A stretch of 47,172 nt of DNA. Source: Methyloversatilis discipulorum. Its GTDB lineage: Bacteria; Pseudomonadota; Gammaproteobacteria; Burkholderiales; Rhodocyclaceae. Of the stretch, positions 38,055 through 47,172 are shown in pieces. Position 1 is the first letter of the stretch, and each line of letters starts with the position of its first letter. The stretch lies in contig NZ_JADMJL010000004.1 in assembly GCF_018780585.1 (NCBI RefSeq), forward strand, positions 1-47,172, written 5' to 3'. The notes below the pieces were generated by a model. The model was not told the DNA's origin. It ran no database searches and worked only from the letters and a program-made list of their open reading frames with translations. Both the position numbers and the translations under genes were made by a program.

Positions 38055-39635
38055 GTGTCGCCCAGACTTTCCCTGCTGCTGTGCATCTGTGCAGTCCAGT
38101 TGTCGTTCGCCGACGCGCGCGCCGAGGAGAGTGCCGACGGCCCCCGCTTCGAGGTGCGCGCCTACTCGCTGGCCGGCGGAACAGTTTTCCGGCCGGGGGA
38201 AATCGACGCCATGCTGTCGCCCTATACCGGCGCCGAAGTCGGCTTCGGACAGCTCGAAGCGGCGCGCGCCGCACTGCAGGCCGCCTACCACCAGCGCGGC
38301 TTCGGCGCAGCCCAGGTCAGCATTCCGGAACAGGAACTGAGTGGCGGCACCGTCGTGCTGGAAGTTCTGGAACCCAAGCTGACCGAAATCACGCTGCAGG
38401 GCGCCAAACACCATGACGAAGAAAATATCCGCGCCAGCCTGCCCGCTCTGGCCGACGGCCGCATGCCGAACACGACCGACGTGGCGCGCCAGTTGTCGCT
38501 GGCCAACGAAAATTCGTCGAAGCAGACCGATGTGACCTTCAAGTCCGGCCGCAAGCCGGGCGAGATCGCGGCGACGATTTCGGTGGCCGACGACAAGCCG
38601 CTGCGCCGCTTCGTCACCGTGGACAACAGTGGCACACCATCGACCGGCACCCACCGCGTCGCCATCGGACTGCAGCACGCCAACCTGTTCAACCGCGACC
38701 ATGTGGCGACCTTCCAGTACACGACTTCGATAGAGAAGCCGTCCGAAGTGACCATCTTCGGCCTCGGCTATCGCATTCCGCTGTACAGCAGCGGCAATTC
38801 GATCGACCTGGTCGCCGGTTACTCGAGCGTGAATTCGGGCCAGGTACAGGTGCTGAACTCAACGGCGAGCGTGTCCGGCGCCGGCCGCATCTTTTCCGCG
38901 CGCTATAACTGGCACCTGCCACGCGATGGGGAACTGACGCAGCGCGTCAGCCTCGCGGCCGACTGGCGCGATTTCGACAGCAGTTTTGTCCTGGAGAACG
39001 TGCCCGGCAGTCTGGTCCCGCGGGTAATCACCCATCCGGTCAGCCTGTCGTGGAGCGGCAACTGGCGCAACGACCTGCGCGAAGCGGGCCTGAACGTCAG
39101 CTATGCGCGCAACCTGCCCGGTGGCGAACACGGCCGCGACAGCGATTTCGCCGCCTCGCGCGGCGGCGCCAACGCGCGCTTCGCGGTGATCCGGGCCGGC
39201 GCCTCATGGCTGCAGCTGCTGTCCAGGGACTGGCGCGTGCGCCTGCAGGCACAGGCGCAGTACACCAACGACGAACTGGTTTCGGGCGAACAATTCGGTA
39301 TCGGCGGCGCCGATTCGGTGCGCGGCCTGCGCGAGCGCGTGCTCGCCGACGACCGCGGCTGGCGTGTCAGTGCGGATCTCGATACGCCCGCCTGGGTGCA
39401 CGACACCTGGGTGATGCGCGGCGTGCTGTTCGCCGACACCGCCCACCTCTATCGCGTGCGGCCGCTGGCCGGCGAAGACGCAAGTCAGGCAGTTTTTTCG
39501 GCAGGCGTGGGTCTGCGCGTCAACTTTTCCACGTGGCTATCTGGGCGGATCGACTACGCTCAACTTATTGACGGAGCAGGAAGATACGACTCCGGAAGTC
39601 ACCGCGTGCACGCAACGTTCAGCCTGAACTTCTGA
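38055..39635 (+). CDS. FhaC/ShlB-type two-partner secretion transporter
   Basis: A 526-residue TpsB outer-membrane protein. After a signal peptide (residues 1-23) come two POTRA-type domains (about 30-185; e.g. LEVLEPKLTEITLQGAKHHDEENIRASLPAL), then a beta-barrel of alternating strands ending in a C-terminal aromatic residue (FSLNF), as usual for barrel proteins. It secretes the large TpsA partner encoded directly downstream at 39822. The start is a GTG at 38055 with a GGGG site. It is the translocation partner of a classical Tps pair. Confidence 0.92.
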   Translation: MSPRLSLLLCICAVQLSFADARAEESADGPRFEVRAYSLAGGTVFRPGEIDAMLSPYTGAEVGFGQLEAARAALQAAYHQRGFGAAQVSIPEQELSGGTVVLEVLEPKLTEITLQGAKHHDEENIRASLPALADGRMPNTTDVARQLSLANENSSKQTDVTFKSGRKPGEIAATISVADDKPLRRFVTVDNSGTPSTGTHRVAIGLQHANLFNRDHVATFQYTTSIEKPSEVTIFGLGYRIPLYSSGNSIDLVAGYSSVNSGQVQVLNSTASVSGAGRIFSARYNWHLPRDGELTQRVSLAADWRDFDSSFVLENVPGSLVPRVITHPVSLSWSGNWRNDLREAGLNVSYARNLPGGEHGRDSDFAASRGGANARFAVIRAGASWLQLLSRDWRVRLQAQAQYTNDELVSGEQFGIGGADSVRGLRERVLADDRGWRVSADLDTPAWVHDTWVMRGVLFADTAHLYRVRPLAGEDASQAVFSAGVGLRVNFSTWLSGRIDYAQLIDGAGRYDSGSHRVHATFSLNF

Positions 39636-39821
39636 CCGCCTGAAGGCCACCTCCCGGTGGCGCGCGGCCGGTTCCGGCGAAACACCCCGAATCGCGAAAA
39701 ATTCGCGCATACAACGTCTGTCTGCGCGACACGAAGCAGCTGCATCACGGGCACCGGACTTTGCGTTGCGAACATACCCGCATCCTGTTTACGGCCCGTT
39801 TAAGAAGAACTTGAGGCCGAA
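39636..39821. other. Gap between the TpsB and TpsA genes
   Basis: No gene is seen. It holds a 6-bp stem GCCACC-TCCC-GGTGGC (39646-39661) and a palindrome CGCGAA-AAA-TTCGCG (39693-39707). The stem may weaken read-through from tpsB. A GAGG site precedes the tpsA start. Confidence 0.5.
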
Positions 39822-42800
39822 ATGAACAAGGGTCGCTACAGACTGGTTTACTCCGACGAACACCGCAGCTACGTGCCGGTGCCGGAAGAAACCTGTGCGC
39901 GCGGCAAGAACAGCGGCGGTCGCGCTCTGCGCCGCCTGGTCGCGGCCATGGCGGCAGCGCTGCCCGGTCTGGTCATCGCCAATCCGACCGGGCACCAGAT
40001 CGTGCAGGGCCAGGTCGGCATCCAGACCCAGGGCAGCACGCTGAACATCACGGCCAGCGACCGCGCCATCATCAACTGGAAGCAGTTCTCGATCCAGCCG
40101 GGTGAAACCACGCGCTTCATCCAGCCGCATTCGACCGCCACCGTACTCAACCGCGTGGTCGGGCAGGATCCGTCGCAGATACTGGGCAATCTGATCGCCA
40201 ACGGCCGCGTGTTCCTGATCAACCCGAACGGCGTGCTGTTCGGCGCGGGCGCCAAGGTCGACACCGCGGGGCTGGTGGCCTCGACACTGAACATCAGCAA
40301 CGAGGACTTCACCGCCGGGCGGCTGAAGTTCAACGCCGAAGGCGCGGCGGGCAAGCTGCGCAACGAGGGCACGCTGAAAACCACTGGCGGCCCTTTGCTG
40401 CTGATCGCCACCGACATCGAGAACACCGGCCTGATCACCGCCGACAACGGCGACATCGTGCTCGCCGCCGGCAAGAGCGTGGAAATCGCCGACCCGCATC
40501 AGCCCGCACTGCGCGTGCGGGTCGAAGCGGGCGGCGAGGCGATCAACCTCGGTCAGCTGATCGCTCGAGGCGGCAACGTGGGCATGTTCGGTGCGGCATT
40601 GACGCAGGCCGGCAAGATCAGCGCCACCGGTGCGCACCGCACCGCCGACGGCCGCATCGTGCTGCGCGGATCGAAGTCGGTTACGCTGACCGCTCAATCG
40701 GAGACGACGGCGAAGACCGCCGACGGCGCCGGCGGCGACATCGACATCGCCGCACCCGAGGTGAAGGTCGAGGCCGGCGCGCTGGTCGAGGCCAGCGGCA
40801 CCCAGGGCGGCCGCATCGATATCGCGGCCACGCAGAAGGCGCGCGTCGACGGCACGCTGCGCGCCACGGGCACGCTGCCCGCCGCTCCTGCACCTGCCCC
40901 GACAAGCACGGCCGAGGTCATCGAACTGCCCGCAACCGGGTCCGGCCCGGCACCGGTCGCGACGACAAGCGAAGCCGCCGGCAAGGGCGGCCACATCGAA
41001 ATCACCGCCGACACCGTGCTGGTCGGCGGCAACGCCACGCTGGACGCGTCCGGCGACACCGGCGGCGGCTCGGTGCTGGTCGGCGGCGACTGGCAGGGCG
41101 CCAATCCGCAGGTGCGCAACGCCCAGGTGAGCTGGATCGGCAGCGGCGCCCGCCTGCTGGCCGACGCGCTGTTCGAGGGCGATGGCGGCAAGGTGGTGGT
41201 GTGGGCCGACCAGGCCACCGCCTTCCACGGCAACATCTGGGCACGCGGCGGCGAGCGCGGAGGCAATGGCGGCCAGGTGGAGGTGTCGGGCAAGGTCGCC
41301 CTGCTCTATCGCGGGCGCACCGACACCTCGGCGGCGCGTGGCCGCAATGGCGTGCTGCTGCTCGACCCGCTGGCGATGGTGATCCAGGGTGGCAGCGGCG
41401 ACGGATCGAACGACGGCAGCCTGACCTTCAATGGCGGCGCACCAGGCACCCTCACCGCCGAGGCGCTGGGCCCGACGGTGATCTACGAAAGCGAAATCGA
41501 GGAACAGAGCAAGACCACCGACATCATCCTGCGTGCGCAACGCTCGGTCACGGTGGGCACCTCGCAGTTCAGCTACACCGGCAGCGGCAACGTCGCCGGC
41601 GAAACGGCGGGCCAGCTCACGCTGGCCGAAGGCAGCAGTCTGCTCATCGAAACGCGCAACCTGGGCGCGGGAGAAGGCGGCGCCAGCGCCGGCATCGACC
41701 TAGTCACCGGCGGCTGGCATGGCGCCGGCCTGCGCGTCGTCACCCAGGGCGACGGCAGCATCACGATGCAGACCGGCTACAGCAATGGCAGCGCCGTCGG
41801 CGACCAGCGCGCCGACATCGTCCTGCCGGTGCTGCGGGCGGCAGACGGCGGCATACTGATCCGCGCCGGCAGCAGTTCGACCGTGGACCTGCGCGGCAGC
41901 AGCTACGACTCGGGCGCCGGCATCGATATCAAAGCGGGCACCGTCACGGGCGGCGTCACCTTCAACGCCGCCGATGGCACGCAGATCGACGGCGACTACA
42001 GCGCGACATCGGGCACGCTCACCTTCAACGGCGGCGCATCGTCGATCAGCGAACGCCTGACGCTGGCCGCCAACCTCGGCGGCAATGCAGCACTGACGCT
42101 GGGCGACCTGCTGTGGCAAGGCGGCCAGATGCTGAGCGGCGCCACCACGACACTCACCGGCAGCGGCCTGATCGACAACAGCGCCGCCTACCGCTACCTC
42201 GATCGCCGGCTCGACGTCACCGGCCAGCTCGAATTCGCCAACAGCGCCGGTTACGACCTTTACGTGCGCGATGGCGGGCAGCTGAACATCAGTGCCGGCG
42301 GCAGCGTCGGTACGGCCAGTTCCAGCGGTTTCCTGCGCCTGGCCGCGTCGGCCGGCACCGCCACCTTCAGCGCGGAGAGTGGCGCCAGCCTGAATCTGGG
42401 AGACGGCAGCATCTTCAGCCTGTCGTCCGACAACGCGGCCGGCAATCTCATCGCCGGCAACTTCACCACCATCGGCAACGGCGTACTGCTGCTGGCGGCA
42501 GGGCGCATAAACACAGGTGCCGATACGACCTTCAGCGGCAGTGGCTCACTGCGCCTGGCGAACTCCGGCGTGATCGGCGGCAGCCACGTACTCACGATCG
42601 GGACGATGTTCGACTGGCGCGGCGGCAGCATGGACGGCAGCGGCAGCACGGTGCTGAGCGGCAACGGCCTGATCGACAACAGCAGCGCCTATCGCTACCT
42701 GCAGCGCACGCTGCGCATCGACGGCACACTGACGCTGGACAATCCGACCGGCTATGACCTGCGCGTTGGCAACGGCGGACATCTGCACATCGGCTCGACC

Positions 42801-45800
42801 GGCACGCTCGCCACCGGCACCGCGAACGGCTTCATCTACATGCAGGCCGGTACCGGCGGCACGACCGTCCTGAGCGCCGATGCGGGCGGTCGCATCGCGG
42901 TGGCCGACGGCACCTTGCTGACACTGCGCAGCGACAGCAGCAGCGGCAACCAGCTCTCTGGTACCTTCGATCTCGACGGCGCCGGCGCGCTGCACCTGGA
43001 CAGCGGCGCGTTCAATGTCGACGGCAACACGAGCTTCGGCGGTGACGGCCTTCTGCGCATGAGCGGCGGCGCGACGATCAATGGCGACGGCACGCTGACG
43101 ATCGCCAGCGATTTCGACTGGCGCGGCGGCCGCTTCGGCGGCAGCGGCACCACCCGCCTGACCGGCGATGCCGTCATCGACAACACCTCGGCCTACAAAT
43201 ACGTAAGCCGCAGGATCGAAGTGTCCGGCAATCTCACCTTCGGCAACTCGACCGGCTACGACCTGCGCATCGAGAACGGCGGCTCACTGCATCTGGCGGC
43301 CGGCGGACGGCTGTCGACCAGCAGCAGCGGCCTCATCTACATGCAGGCAGGCAGCGGCGGCAACGCGGCCTTCTCTGCCGCCGCCGGTTCCGCGATCACG
43401 GTCGGCACCGGCACCACGCTCACGCTGCGCAGCGACGGCAACGCCGGCAACACGCTGGGCGGGCAGTTCGTGCTCGATGGCGACGGCGCGCTGCACATCG
43501 ATTCCGGCGTATTCACGACCTCCGCCACCAGCAGCTTCGGCGGCACCGGCCTGCTGCGCATCAGCGGTGGCACGACCTTGAACATCGATCACGCGTCGAC
43601 CATTTCGACGCAGTTCCGCTTCGAGGGCGGCACGCTGGGCGGCAGCGGTAATCTGCTGATCAGCGGTCCGATGACCTGGGCCGGTGGCACGCTGGCGGGC
43701 AGCGGCACCACCACTGTCAGCGGCACGGCGGTCATCGACAACACCTCGGCCTACAAATACCTGTCGCGTCGCCTGGTCATCGCCGGCAATCTGGAATTCG
43801 GCAACAGCAGCGGTTACTACCTGCAGATCAACAACGGCGGCACGCTGCACCTCGGGGCCACCGGGCGCCTGTTCACCACGGCTGCCAGCGGCCTGATCTA
43901 CATGGCGGCGGGCAGCGGCGGCACCGCCTCCTTCAGCGCGGACGACGGCGCGCGCCTCGATGCGGCAAGCGGCTTCGACATGACGCTGCGCAGCGACGGC
44001 AACAGCGGCAACCGCATCGCCGGCAGCTTCGAACTGGGCGGCAGCGGCGATCTGCACCTCGATTCCGGCGTGATCGGCACCGGTGCCACAACCCGCTTCG
44101 ACGGCAGTGGCCGGCTGCGCCTCAGCGGCGGCGCCACGTTCAACGCCAATCACGCACTGACCATCGATTCCGCCTTCCGCATGGAAGGCGGCACGCTCGG
44201 CGGCAGCGGCACGATAGACAACACCAGTGCCTACAAGTACCTCGGCCGCCGGCTCGACGTCACCGGCAGTCTGGTCTTCGGCAACACCAGCGGCTATTAC
44301 CTGCAGTTGAACAATGGCGGTCATCTGCACGTCGCCGCTGGCGGGTCGCTGGGCACTTCCGCCAGCAACGGCCTCATCTATCTGGCGTCGGGCAACGGCG
44401 GCAGCGCACTGTTCAGCGCCGATGCCGACGGCGATATCGTGCTCGGCGCCGGTACCGAACTGACGCTGCGCGCCGACGGCAATGTCGGCAACCGCCTGGC
44501 AGGCAGCTTCGATCTCAATGGCGAAGGGCAGCTGCACCTCGATTCGGGCATGGTGAGCGTCGATACCGACAGCGCCTTCACCGGCAACGGCCGCCTGCTG
44601 CTGTCGGGTGGCGGCACGCTGGCCGGCAGCGCAGTACTGTCGATCGCGTCGGCCTTCGACTGGACCGGCGGATCGATGAGCGGCAACGGCACCACCCGCC
44701 TGCTGCGCGACGTGACGCTCTCCGGCAGCGGGACACGCATCCTGAACCGCACGCTCGAGATTGCCGCCGGCCGTACGCTGGCCGTCGGCGACGGTGTCGC
44801 GTTGAACCGCTCGACCAGCAGCGGGGGCAGTGGTGGCATCGTTGCGCTGGGCCTGTTCACGAAATCCGCCGGCAGCGGTACGGCGTCGGTGAACTACCTC
44901 GACATCCGCGGCAATCTGTCGGCCAGCAGCGGCATCCTGTCGATCGCCGGTAACGCGCAGGGAACCAGCCTGGACGGCACCGCGTTCTCGACCAGCGGCA
45001 GTGGTTCGCTGCGCCTCGACTCGGGCCTGTTCACGCTGACCAACGGACAGGTGGCCACCGTTTCCGCCGGCAGTCTTGAGTTGCACGGCGCCACGCTGTC
45101 CAGTGCGGGCAACGCATCGATCGTCGGCAGTGGCACTTTCCGTCAGGTGTCGGGCACGCTGGACGGTGCCGGTACGCTGACCATCGCGTCGGGTTTCGAC
45201 TGGACCGGCGGCACCATGGCCGGCAGCGGCACGACGCGCCTGGCCACCTCGGCCAGCCTGAGCGGCAACGCGACGCGCACACTCAACCGAACCCTCGAAA
45301 TCGCCGCCGGCCATACGCTCAATCTCGGCGACGACGTGCTGATACAGCGCTCGACCAGCAATGGCGGCAGCGGCGGCATCGTCGCCCTCGGCACCGTTTC
45401 GAAGTCCGCCGGCAGCGGCGTCGCCTACATCCGCTACCTCGACCTGCGCGGCAATTTCACCGCGAGCAGCGGCGTGCTGTCGATCTACGGCAATACGGCG
45501 GGCAGCAGCATCGCCGGCGCCGTGTTCTCGTCCACCGGCAGCGCACGCGTGCGTGCGGACTCCGGCCTGCTGACACTGAACAGCGGCGAATCGGCGAGCA
45601 TCGGCAGTGGTCTGTTCGAGCTGTCCGGCGCGACGCTGAGCACCAGCGGCAACAGCGCGATCAACGGGTCGGGTCTGCTGAGCTTCACCTCCGGATCGAT
45701 CAATGGTGTCGGCACACTGAGCGTGAACACCGGATTCGACTGGAGCAGCGGCAGCATGGGCGGCGGTGGCGTCACGCGCCTGAATGGCAGCAGTCGCTTC

Positions 45801-47172
45801 CTGACCACCAGCGCCAAGACGCTGACACGAACGCTGGAAATCGCCGGCACCGCGCGGACGACCTCGGCTACCAGCGCTCTGCAGATCCAGGACGGCGGCC
45901 GCCTGTCCGTACTCGCGTCCGGCGAGTTCGAGATCGCTGGCGGTACCGGCTTCACCTTCAGTGGCAGCGGGCGCATCGACAACGCCGGCCTGCTGCGCAA
46001 GACCGGCACCGCGGCCGTGACGCTGGCGATGCCGCTGACCAACAGCGGCACGCTGCGGGTCGAGGAAGGCGTGCTCACCGCCAGCGCCTTCCCGGTCAAT
46101 GCCGGCACGCTGGATGTGTTCAACGGTGCCACGCTGATCGCCGGCGCGCTGCAGAACGACGGCGTCGTCCAGGGCAGCGGCACGATCAATCTCGGCGGCG
46201 CCACGCTGACCAACGCCGGCACGCTGCGCCCGGGGGGCAACGGCGCAGCCGGCACGCTGACCCTCACCGGCCACTACGCCCAGACCGCCAGCGGCGTCAT
46301 CGAGGCCGACGTGCTGGGCACGCTCGCGGCCGAGCAGGACCACCTGGTGGTCAGCGGCAACGCCGCACTCGACGGCGACCTGCGCCTGGCACCGGCCAAC
46401 GGCCTGAGCTTCGGTGCGCAGGATCGCTACACGGTGCTGTCCTGCGGTGCCGACGGCTGCCTCAGCGGCACGTTCGACACTGTGGACAGCGGCACACTGG
46501 GCCTCACCGCCACCAGTTTCTCGAACGCCATCAGCTTCGCCACCGGCAGCATCGCCAGCACCTGGATAGCGCAGTCCTCCGGCTTCTGGGACGTCGCGTC
46601 AAACTGGGCTGGCGGCTTCATTCCGGGCGCACAGAACGACGTGGTGATCGATCAGGCAGGCGACCTGACCGTCACCGTGCGCAACACCTCGCCGGCCAGC
46701 AACTTCGTCGTCAACAGTCTTTATTCGAACGAGAACATCGTCATCAGCGGCAGCACGCTGACGCTGGTCGACGACTCGGTCATCAACGGCCGCCTGACCA
46801 TGTCGGGCGGCACGCTGAACATCGGCACCCAGCTGGAAACCGGCGCCCTGACGCTGAGCGGCGGCACCATCGCCGGTGGCCGCCTGATCACCGCCGGCAG
46901 CGGCAACGCGATGAGCGGCGGCACGCTGAGTGCGCTGCAACTGATGCTGGGATCGCAACTGAGGGCGACCGGCGGCACGCTTTCCAATGTCACCCTTTCT
47001 CGACAGGGCAGCGCATCCGACGCAGGCAAGGTACTGATCGCCGACAACGGCGACGTGCGCGTGCTCGGCGCACTTACGCTGGACAACGCCGAGATCACTC
47101 TCGCCTCCGACGGCAGCTCGACCTATCTGCGCGGCACCGCCGGCGCGTGGTCCATCAACGGCAACGGCTCCA
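39822..47172 (+). CDS. Giant filamentous-haemagglutinin-like TpsA, cut by the window edge
   Basis: At least 2450 residues, with the frame open to the end of the window (no stop reached). The first 27 residues (MNKGRYRLVYSDEHRSYVPV...) form an ESPR-like extended signal; cleavage likely follows LPGLVIA. The TPS domain for secretion through TpsB then follows: GQVGIQTQGSTLNI, NRVVGQDPSQILGNLIANGR and NPNGVLFGAGAKVDTAGLVAST. Downstream are long Gly/Ser/Thr-rich beta-helix repeats (see 42171-45835). Such proteins are secreted adhesins or exoproteins. The largest minus-strand open frames here are its shadows. Confidence 0.93.
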   Translation, partial: MNKGRYRLVYSDEHRSYVPVPEETCARGKNSGGRALRRLVAAMAAALPGLVIANPTGHQIVQGQVGIQTQGSTLNITASDRAIINWKQFSIQPGETTRFIQPHSTATVLNRVVGQDPSQILGNLIANGRVFLINPNGVLFGAGAKVDTAGLVASTLNISNEDFTAGRLKFNAEGAAGKLRNEGTLKTTGGPLLLIATDIENTGLITADNGDIVLAAGKSVEIADPHQPALRVRVEAGGEAINLGQLIARGGNVGMFGAALTQAGKISATGAHRTADGRIVLRGSKSVTLTAQSETTAKTADGAGGDIDIAAPEVKVEAGALVEASGTQGGRIDIAATQKARVDGTLRATGTLPAAPAPAPTSTAEVIELPATGSGPAPVATTSEAAGKGGHIEITADTVLVGGNATLDASGDTGGGSVLVGGDWQGANPQVRNAQVSWIGSGARLLADALFEGDGGKVVVWADQATAFHGNIWARGGERGGNGGQVEVSGKVALLYRGRTDTSAARGRNGVLLLDPLAMVIQGGSGDGSNDGSLTFNGGAPGTLTAEALGPTVIYESEIEEQSKTTDIILRAQRSVTVGTSQFSYTGSGNVAGETAGQLTLAEGSSLLIETRNLGAGEGGASAGIDLVTGGWHGAGLRVVTQGDGSITMQTGYSNGSAVGDQRADIVLPVLRAADGGILIRAGSSSTVDLRGSSYDSGAGIDIKAGTVTGGVTFNAADGTQIDGDYSATSGTLTFNGGASSISERLTLAANLGGNAALTLGDLLWQGGQMLSGATTTLTGSGLIDNSAAYRYLDRRLDVTGQLEFANSAGYDLYVRDGGQLNISAGGSVGTASSSGFLRLAASAGTATFSAESGASLNLGDGSIFSLSSDNAAGNLIAGNFTTIGNGVLLLAAGRINTGADTTFSGSGSLRLANSGVIGGSHVLTIGTMFDWRGGSMDGSGSTVLSGNGLIDNSSAYRYLQRTLRIDGTLTLDNPTGYDLRVGNGGHLHIGSTGTLATGTANGFIYMQAGTGGTTVLSADAGGRIAVADGTLLTLRSDSSSGNQLSGTFDLDGAGALHLDSGAFNVDGNTSFGGDGLLRMSGGATINGDGTLTIASDFDWRGGRFGGSGTTRLTGDAVIDNTSAYKYVSRRIEVSGNLTFGNSTGYDLRIENGGSLHLAAGGRLSTSSSGLIYMQAGSGGNAAFSAAAGSAITVGTGTTLTLRSDGNAGNTLGGQFVLDGDGALHIDSGVFTTSATSSFGGTGLLRISGGTTLNIDHASTISTQFRFEGGTLGGSGNLLISGPMTWAGGTLAGSGTTTVSGTAVIDNTSAYKYLSRRLVIAGNLEFGNSSGYYLQINNGGTLHLGATGRLFTTAASGLIYMAAGSGGTASFSADDGARLDAASGFDMTLRSDGNSGNRIAGSFELGGSGDLHLDSGVIGTGATTRFDGSGRLRLSGGATFNANHALTIDSAFRMEGGTLGGSGTIDNTSAYKYLGRRLDVTGSLVFGNTSGYYLQLNNGGHLHVAAGGSLGTSASNGLIYLASGNGGSALFSADADGDIVLGAGTELTLRADGNVGNRLAGSFDLNGEGQLHLDSGMVSVDTDSAFTGNGRLLLSGGGTLAGSAVLSIASAFDWTGGSMSGNGTTRLLRDVTLSGSGTRILNRTLEIAAGRTLAVGDGVALNRSTSSGGSGGIVALGLFTKSAGSGTASVNYLDIRGNLSASSGILSIAGNAQGTSLDGTAFSTSGSGSLRLDSGLFTLTNGQVATVSAGSLELHGATLSSAGNASIVGSGTFRQVSGTLDGAGTLTIASGFDWTGGTMAGSGTTRLATSASLSGNATRTLNRTLEIAAGHTLNLGDDVLIQRSTSNGGSGGIVALGTVSKSAGSGVAYIRYLDLRGNFTASSGVLSIYGNTAGSSIAGAVFSSTGSARVRADSGLLTLNSGESASIGSGLFELSGATLSTSGNSAINGSGLLSFTSGSINGVGTLSVNTGFDWSSGSMGGGGVTRLNGSSRFLTTSAKTLTRTLEIAGTARTTSATSALQIQDGGRLSVLASGEFEIAGGTGFTFSGSGRIDNAGLLRKTGTAAVTLAMPLTNSGTLRVEEGVLTASAFPVNAGTLDVFNGATLIAGALQNDGVVQGSGTINLGGATLTNAGTLRPGGNGAAGTLTLTGHYAQTASGVIEADVLGTLAAEQDHLVVSGNAALDGDLRLAPANGLSFGAQDRYTVLSCGADGCLSGTFDTVDSGTLGLTATSFSNAISFATGSIASTWIAQSSGFWDVASNWAGGFIPGAQNDVVIDQAGDLTVTVRNTSPASNFVVNSLYSNENIVISGSTLTLVDDSVINGRLTMSGGTLNIGTQLETGALTLSGGTIAGGRLITAGSGNAMSGGTLSALQLMLGSQLRATGGTLSNVTLSRQGSASDAGKVLIADNGDVRVLGALTLDNAEITLASDGSSTYLRGTAGAWSINGNGS
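42171..45835 (+). repeat. Internal degenerate repeats of the giant adhesin
   Basis: The block ID-N-(S/T)-(A/S)-AY-(R/K)-Y recurs at 42171, 42672, 43176, 43734 and 44214, spaced 501, 504, 558 and 480 bases, each followed by a GN/DL-FGNS-type stretch. A second unit, RTLNRTLEIAAG-like, recurs near 44745 and 45285 (540 bases apart), with a more distant third near 45825. Units of 160-185 residues fit a beta-helix made of duplicated turns. The DNA copies are diverged, so they are old. Confidence 0.75.

Noticed and set aside
42171-44300. CRISPR-like spaced repeats
   Set aside because: The spacing is about 500 bases, the copies are diverged and they lie in frame within a protein; they are protein repeats.
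43284-46343. A 1019-residue minus-strand open frame
   Set aside because: It lies wholly opposite the giant TpsA gene, has no family features and reads as an Arg/Gln/Ala-rich shadow of the Gly/Ser/Thr-rich repeats.

Overview
The window is a high-GC (roughly two-thirds G+C by eye) proteobacterial chromosome segment dominated by a molybdenum nitrogenase island at about 0.2-31.5 kb. A betaproteobacterium of the Rhodocyclales type is likely. Reasons are the NifA with a four-cysteine redox motif and no nifL, the nif accessory set (LRV protein, nif-type IscA, NifO, NifT, NifZ, nif-associated SIR2-like protein), a PEP-CTERM protein nearby, and a long-form LeuA. I cannot name the genus with confidence.

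Layout: (1) 0.2-5.1 kb, minus strand: nifE-nifN-nifX-NifX-associated protein-CCE_0567-like-fdxB-nifQ, the FeMo-co assembly operon. It starts at a sigma54 promoter at 5137-5151. (2) 5.3-8.4 kb: a small unknown minus-strand gene, divergent from a plus-strand operon of a degenerate response-regulator receiver, an AAA+ ATPase and the flavodoxin nifF. (3) 8.8-13.0 kb, minus strand: nifHDK, with a strong terminator and large hairpins between the cistrons. (4) 13.4-14.9 kb, plus strand, divergent from nifH: truncated haemoglobin, an unknown 197-aa protein and nifO. (5) 14.9-24.7 kb, minus strand: a tightly packed operon led by nifB, then fdxN, nif-iscA, a helical-repeat-like protein, the LRV FeS protein, two nifZ genes, a small DUF3024-like protein, nifS, nifT, a small hypothetical, a DegT-like protein without its PLP lysine, a SIR2-like protein, a [2Fe-2S] ferredoxin and small unknowns. 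(6) 24.9-26.5 kb: an FAD amine oxidase with its own NifA/sigma54 signals. (7) 26.7-29.0 kb, plus: selO, an ohr-like gene and a small unknown. (8) 29.0-31.5 kb: nifA, divergent from an RseC-family membrane gene that has the best sigma54 promoter in the window. (9) 31.6-47.2 kb: non-nif DNA, namely leuA with a leader peptide and attenuator, glnS, a PEP-CTERM protein, a flavin reductase-like protein, a secreted serine protease and a two-partner secretion pair. The giant filamentous-haemagglutinin partner runs off the right edge.

The nif part reads as one regulon. Nine sites matching the -24/-12 pattern (GG-N10-GC) precede nif operons, and most have a TGT-N10-ACA-like NifA site 95-195 bp upstream of the predicted start. 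NifA (29015-30655) would switch on the structural genes, cofactor assembly (NifB, E, N, X, Q, S, Z, IscA), electron donors (NifF, FdxB, FdxN, the 2Fe-2S ferredoxin) and several uncharacterised proteins. nifU, nifV, nifW, nifM, nifL, draT/draG and an rnf cluster are not in this window.

Most interesting leads: the pseudo-receiver/AAA+ ATPase/flavodoxin operon; the amine oxidase and the RseC-family protein carrying nif regulatory signals; the lysine-less DegT protein; and a variant NifA-site half (TGTCGCA) shared by the nif promoters.
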